This document shows, in pieces, positions 61,824-64,000 of a stretch of DNA of 64,000 bases. Below the pieces are notes generated by a model, which saw nothing but the letters and a program-made list of their open reading frames with translations, ran no database searches and was not told the origin of the DNA. Made by a program: the position numbers and the translations under genes. The stretch comes from Staphylococcus pseudoxylosus (lineage in GTDB: Bacteria; Bacillota; Bacilli; Staphylococcales; Staphylococcaceae): contig NZ_RCVN01000001.1 in the NCBI RefSeq assembly GCF_003697915.1, forward strand, positions 62,001 to 126,000, in the 5' to 3' direction. Each line of letters starts with the position of its first letter. Position 1 is the first letter of the stretch.

Positions 61824-64000
61824 CTAATTCCAAACTCTTGTTACAGTATATACATCTCCAAGTTGCTTGATTTTATCTACAACTTGATATACTTCATTCA
61901 CATTTTTAACCATTACACTAATATTTATCACTGCATTCTTATCGATATCAGAGCGTCCAGATACTTTTACTAAATTACTTTGTGTTGAATTAACTGCTTG
62001 CAACACTTCATTAAGTAAACCGTTTCGATCATATGCAGAAACTTCTAAATCCACTTGATAACGTTGGGTTGAATCTTTAGAACGTACCCACTCTACATGA
62101 ATCAGACGTTCATTTTCATTTTTTATATTTGGACAATCTGTGCGATGCACTTTTATACCATGGCCTTTTGTGATATATCCTACAATATCATCACCAGGGA
62201 TTGGATTACAACATTTTGATAATCTAATTAAAACATTTTCAATACCTTCAACATAAACACCACTATCAGTCGTTATATCCTCTTTGATAGGTACTGATTT
62301 AGTTATCTCTTGAGCTTCATTTAATGCTTTTTGTTTATCTAAAATACGTTGTTTTTCAGTCAGTTTATTAACAATTTGCAATGCTGTCACGCCACCAAAA
62401 CCTACTGCTGCAAACAAATCATCTTCATTAGCAAAATTGTATTTATTGTTGACAATTTCGATATTTTCATCTGTTAAAACTGCATCCACTCTAAAGCCTT
62501 GATCTTTAATTTCAGCCTCAACCATAAATTTACCTTTTTCAATGTTTGAAGAACGGTCTTGTTTTTTGAAGAAACTTCTAATTTTACTCTTAGCACTTGA
62601 TGATTTTACTATTTTCAACCAATCACGACTAGGGCCATATGAATGTTTACTTGTTCTTATTTCAACAATATCTCCTGTTTGTAACACATAGTCGATTGGT
62701 TCAATTTTGCTATTTACTTTTGATCCAATCATTTTATTACCAACTTCACTGTGAACTGCATAAGCAAAATCAATTGGCACTGCACCATATGGTAATTCAA
62801 TGACATCACTTTCAGGTGTAAAAGCATAAACTTTATCACTTTGTAAGTCGAATTTTAGCGTTTCCATAAATTCTTCTGCATCAGAAGTAGTATTATCAGT
62901 TTCAGCTAACTCTTTGATCCAATTTAATTTTTTATTGAAACTTTGAGATTTTTCGGTAACTTTTTTGCCCTCTTTATACGCCCAGTGCGCTGCTACACCG
63001 TGCTCTGCTATCTCGTGCATTTCATAAGTTCTAATTTGAATTTCTAGTGGATCACCATTTGGTCCTACTACAGTAGTATGTAAGGATTGATACATATTTT
63101 GTTTCGGCATGGCAATATAGTCTTTAAATCTTCCAGGCATCGGTTTCCACAATGTATGAACAAGGCCTAAAACAGCATAGCAATCGTTAATGGAATTAAC
63201 AATCACTCTAATTGCTAATAAATCAAAGATTTGATCGAATTGTTTTTTCTGTTTAACCATTTTTCTATAAATGCTATAAATGTGCTTGGGACGCCCGTTT
63301 ATGTCCCCAATAATATGCATATTGGACAAATCATTTTGTATTTGGTTAATAGCATTTTGAATGTATTCTTCTCGTTCGCTACGTTTCTTCTTCATAAGAT
63401 TTACTATTCTGAAATATTGAACAGAATCTGTATATCTTAGCGCAGTATCTTCCAATTCCCATTTAATAGTGTTAATACCTAATCTATGTGCCAATGGCGC
63501 ATAAATTTCAAGTGTTTCTTTTGAAATTCGAATTTGCTTTTCTCTAGGCATTGCTTTCAATGTTCTCATGTTATGTAAGCGGTCTGCTAATTTGACTAAG
63601 ATTACCCGCACATCTTTAGCAATCGCTATAAATAATTTTCTATGATTTTCTGCTTGTTGTTCTTCTTTTGAACGATACTTCACTTTTTTTAATTTAGTTA
63701 CACCCTCAACGATAACTGCAATTTCTTCATTAAACATGCCCTTCACATCATCAAATGTATAAGGTGTATCTTCTATAACATCGTGTAAAAACCCTGCAAC
63801 AATGGTTGGACCATCTAAATGCATTTCAGTCAAAATGCCCGCAACTTGAATTGGATGCATAATATACGGCAAACCATTCTTTCTAAATTGGCCTTCATGT
63901 GCCTCATAGGCTATGTGGTAACTTTTCAACACATATTCATACTCTTCCTTAGATAAATATGATTTTGCTTTGGATAGTACTTCATCGGCACTATATGGAT
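61824..64000 (-). CDS. rel: Bifunctional (p)ppGpp synthetase/hydrolase Rel, 5' end outside window
   Basis: RSH enzyme of the stringent response. The gene continues past 64000; about 725 residues are present, and only a few N-terminal ones are missing by comparison with S. aureus Rel. Domains: HD hydrolase ([26 protein letters not shown]), synthetase with [16 protein letters not shown] and the RxKD motif of bifunctional enzymes, TGS domain ([22 protein letters not shown]) and C-terminal zinc-finger and ACT domains. No internal start should be used: the frame upstream of 63932 stays open and matches the family N-terminus. Confidence 0.97.
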   Translation of the reverse strand, partial: PYSADEVLSKAKSYLSKEEYEYVLKSYHIAYEAHEGQFRKNGLPYIMHPIQVAGILTEMHLDGPTIVAGFLHDVIEDTPYTFDDVKGMFNEEIAVIVEGVTKLKKVKYRSKEEQQAENHRKLFIAIAKDVRVILVKLADRLHNMRTLKAMPREKQIRISKETLEIYAPLAHRLGINTIKWELEDTALRYTDSVQYFRIVNLMKKKRSEREEYIQNAINQIQNDLSNMHIIGDINGRPKHIYSIYRKMVKQKKQFDQIFDLLAIRVIVNSINDCYAVLGLVHTLWKPMPGRFKDYIAMPKQNMYQSLHTTVVGPNGDPLEIQIRTYEMHEIAEHGVAAHWAYKEGKKVTEKSQSFNKKLNWIKELAETDNTTSDAEEFMETLKFDLQSDKVYAFTPESDVIELPYGAVPIDFAYAVHSEVGNKMIGSKVNSKIEPIDYVLQTGDIVEIRTSKHSYGPSRDWLKIVKSSSAKSKIRSFFKKQDRSSNIEKGKFMVEAEIKDQGFRVDAVLTDENIEIVNNKYNFANEDDLFAAVGFGGVTALQIVNKLTEKQRILDKQKALNEAQEITKSVPIKEDITTDSGVYVEGIENVLIRLSKCCNPIPGDDIVGYITKGHGIKVHRTDCPNIKNENERLIHVEWVRSKDSTQRYQVDLEVSAYDRNGLLNEVLQAVNSTQSNLVKVSGRSDIDKNAVINISVMVKNVNEVYQVVDKIKQLGDVYTVTRVWN

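Noticed and set aside
63932-64000. rel starting with GTG at 63932
   Set aside because: The frame stays open to the window edge and encodes the family N-terminus ([20 protein letters not shown]), so the gene is cut by the window rather than starting there.

Overview
This window is a 64 kb piece of a low-GC Firmicutes chromosome. Gene content, gene order and protein sequences point to Staphylococcus: the runs phoH-ybeY-dgkA-cdd-era-recO, hrcA-grpE-dnaK-dnaJ-prmA-rsmE, comEA-comEB-comEC-holA, alaS-ireB-ruvX, hisS-aspS and dtd-lytH follow the layout I know from S. aureus. A Sal-like ABC-F gene and a luciferase-like oxidoreductase sit between iscS and the CsbD/cymR genes, which makes a coagulase-negative species more likely than S. 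aureus. I cannot name the species. I found no phage, insertion sequence, CRISPR array, tRNA gene or rRNA gene. Nearly all genes are on the minus strand; glyQS, rpsT, the luciferase-like gene and rarA are on the plus strand.

Layout. 1-0.9 kb: the 3' part of glyQS, with a strong terminator, then about 450 bases without genes. 1.5-5.5 kb: the phoH-ybeY-dgkA-cdd-era-recO operon (RNA processing, ribosome maturation, lipid and nucleoside salvage, recombination). 5.9-8.3 kb: NfeD-like protein, flotillin FloA and an unnamed charged membrane-anchored protein. 8.6-15.5 kb: rpsU, rsmE, prmA and the heat-shock genes dnaJ, dnaK, grpE, hrcA, under a promoter overlapped by a CtsR-like box and followed by a CIRCE operator. 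15.6-19.2 kb: hemW, lepA, rpsT. 19.7-24.2 kb: holA and the DNA-uptake genes comEC, comEB, comEA. 24.3-29.9 kb: a ribosome-assembly and housekeeping cluster (methyltransferase, rsfS, yqeK, nadD, yhbY, aroE, yqeH, yqeG, mtnN). 30.2-35.7 kb: a six-gene operon combining 5-oxoprolinase subunits PxpB/C/A with a biotin carboxylase, a biotin carrier protein and an Nramp-fold transporter that lacks the metal-binding motifs. 36-40 kb: greA, udk and the three tRNA hydroxylation/methylation genes. 40.6-47.8 kb: DUF1292, ruvX, ireB, alaS (with a T-box), recD2 and a TPR protein. 47.9-50.2 kb: mnmA and its cysteine desulfurase. 50.2-53.1 kb: the ABC-F gene with a long leader, divergent from the luciferase-like gene. 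53.5-56.7 kb: two small CsbD-like stress proteins, cymR, rarA, tcdA. 56.8-64 kb: 6S RNA, aspS and hisS (T-box), lytH, dtd and rel, which runs off the end.

Much of the window serves translation: four tRNA synthetases, two T-box leaders, tRNA and rRNA modification enzymes, ribosome-assembly GTPases, the stringent-response enzyme Rel and 6S RNA.

The observations most worth a second look are the Nramp-like protein whose DPGN and MPHN motifs read GPAF and GGYI inside the oxoprolinase/biotin operon; a possible CUG start of pxpB; the ABC-F gene with a roughly 190-base leader; a stem-loop that buries the comEA ribosome-binding site; the absence of mtaB between rpsU and rsmE; and a terminator-like hairpin in the leader of the trmR operon.
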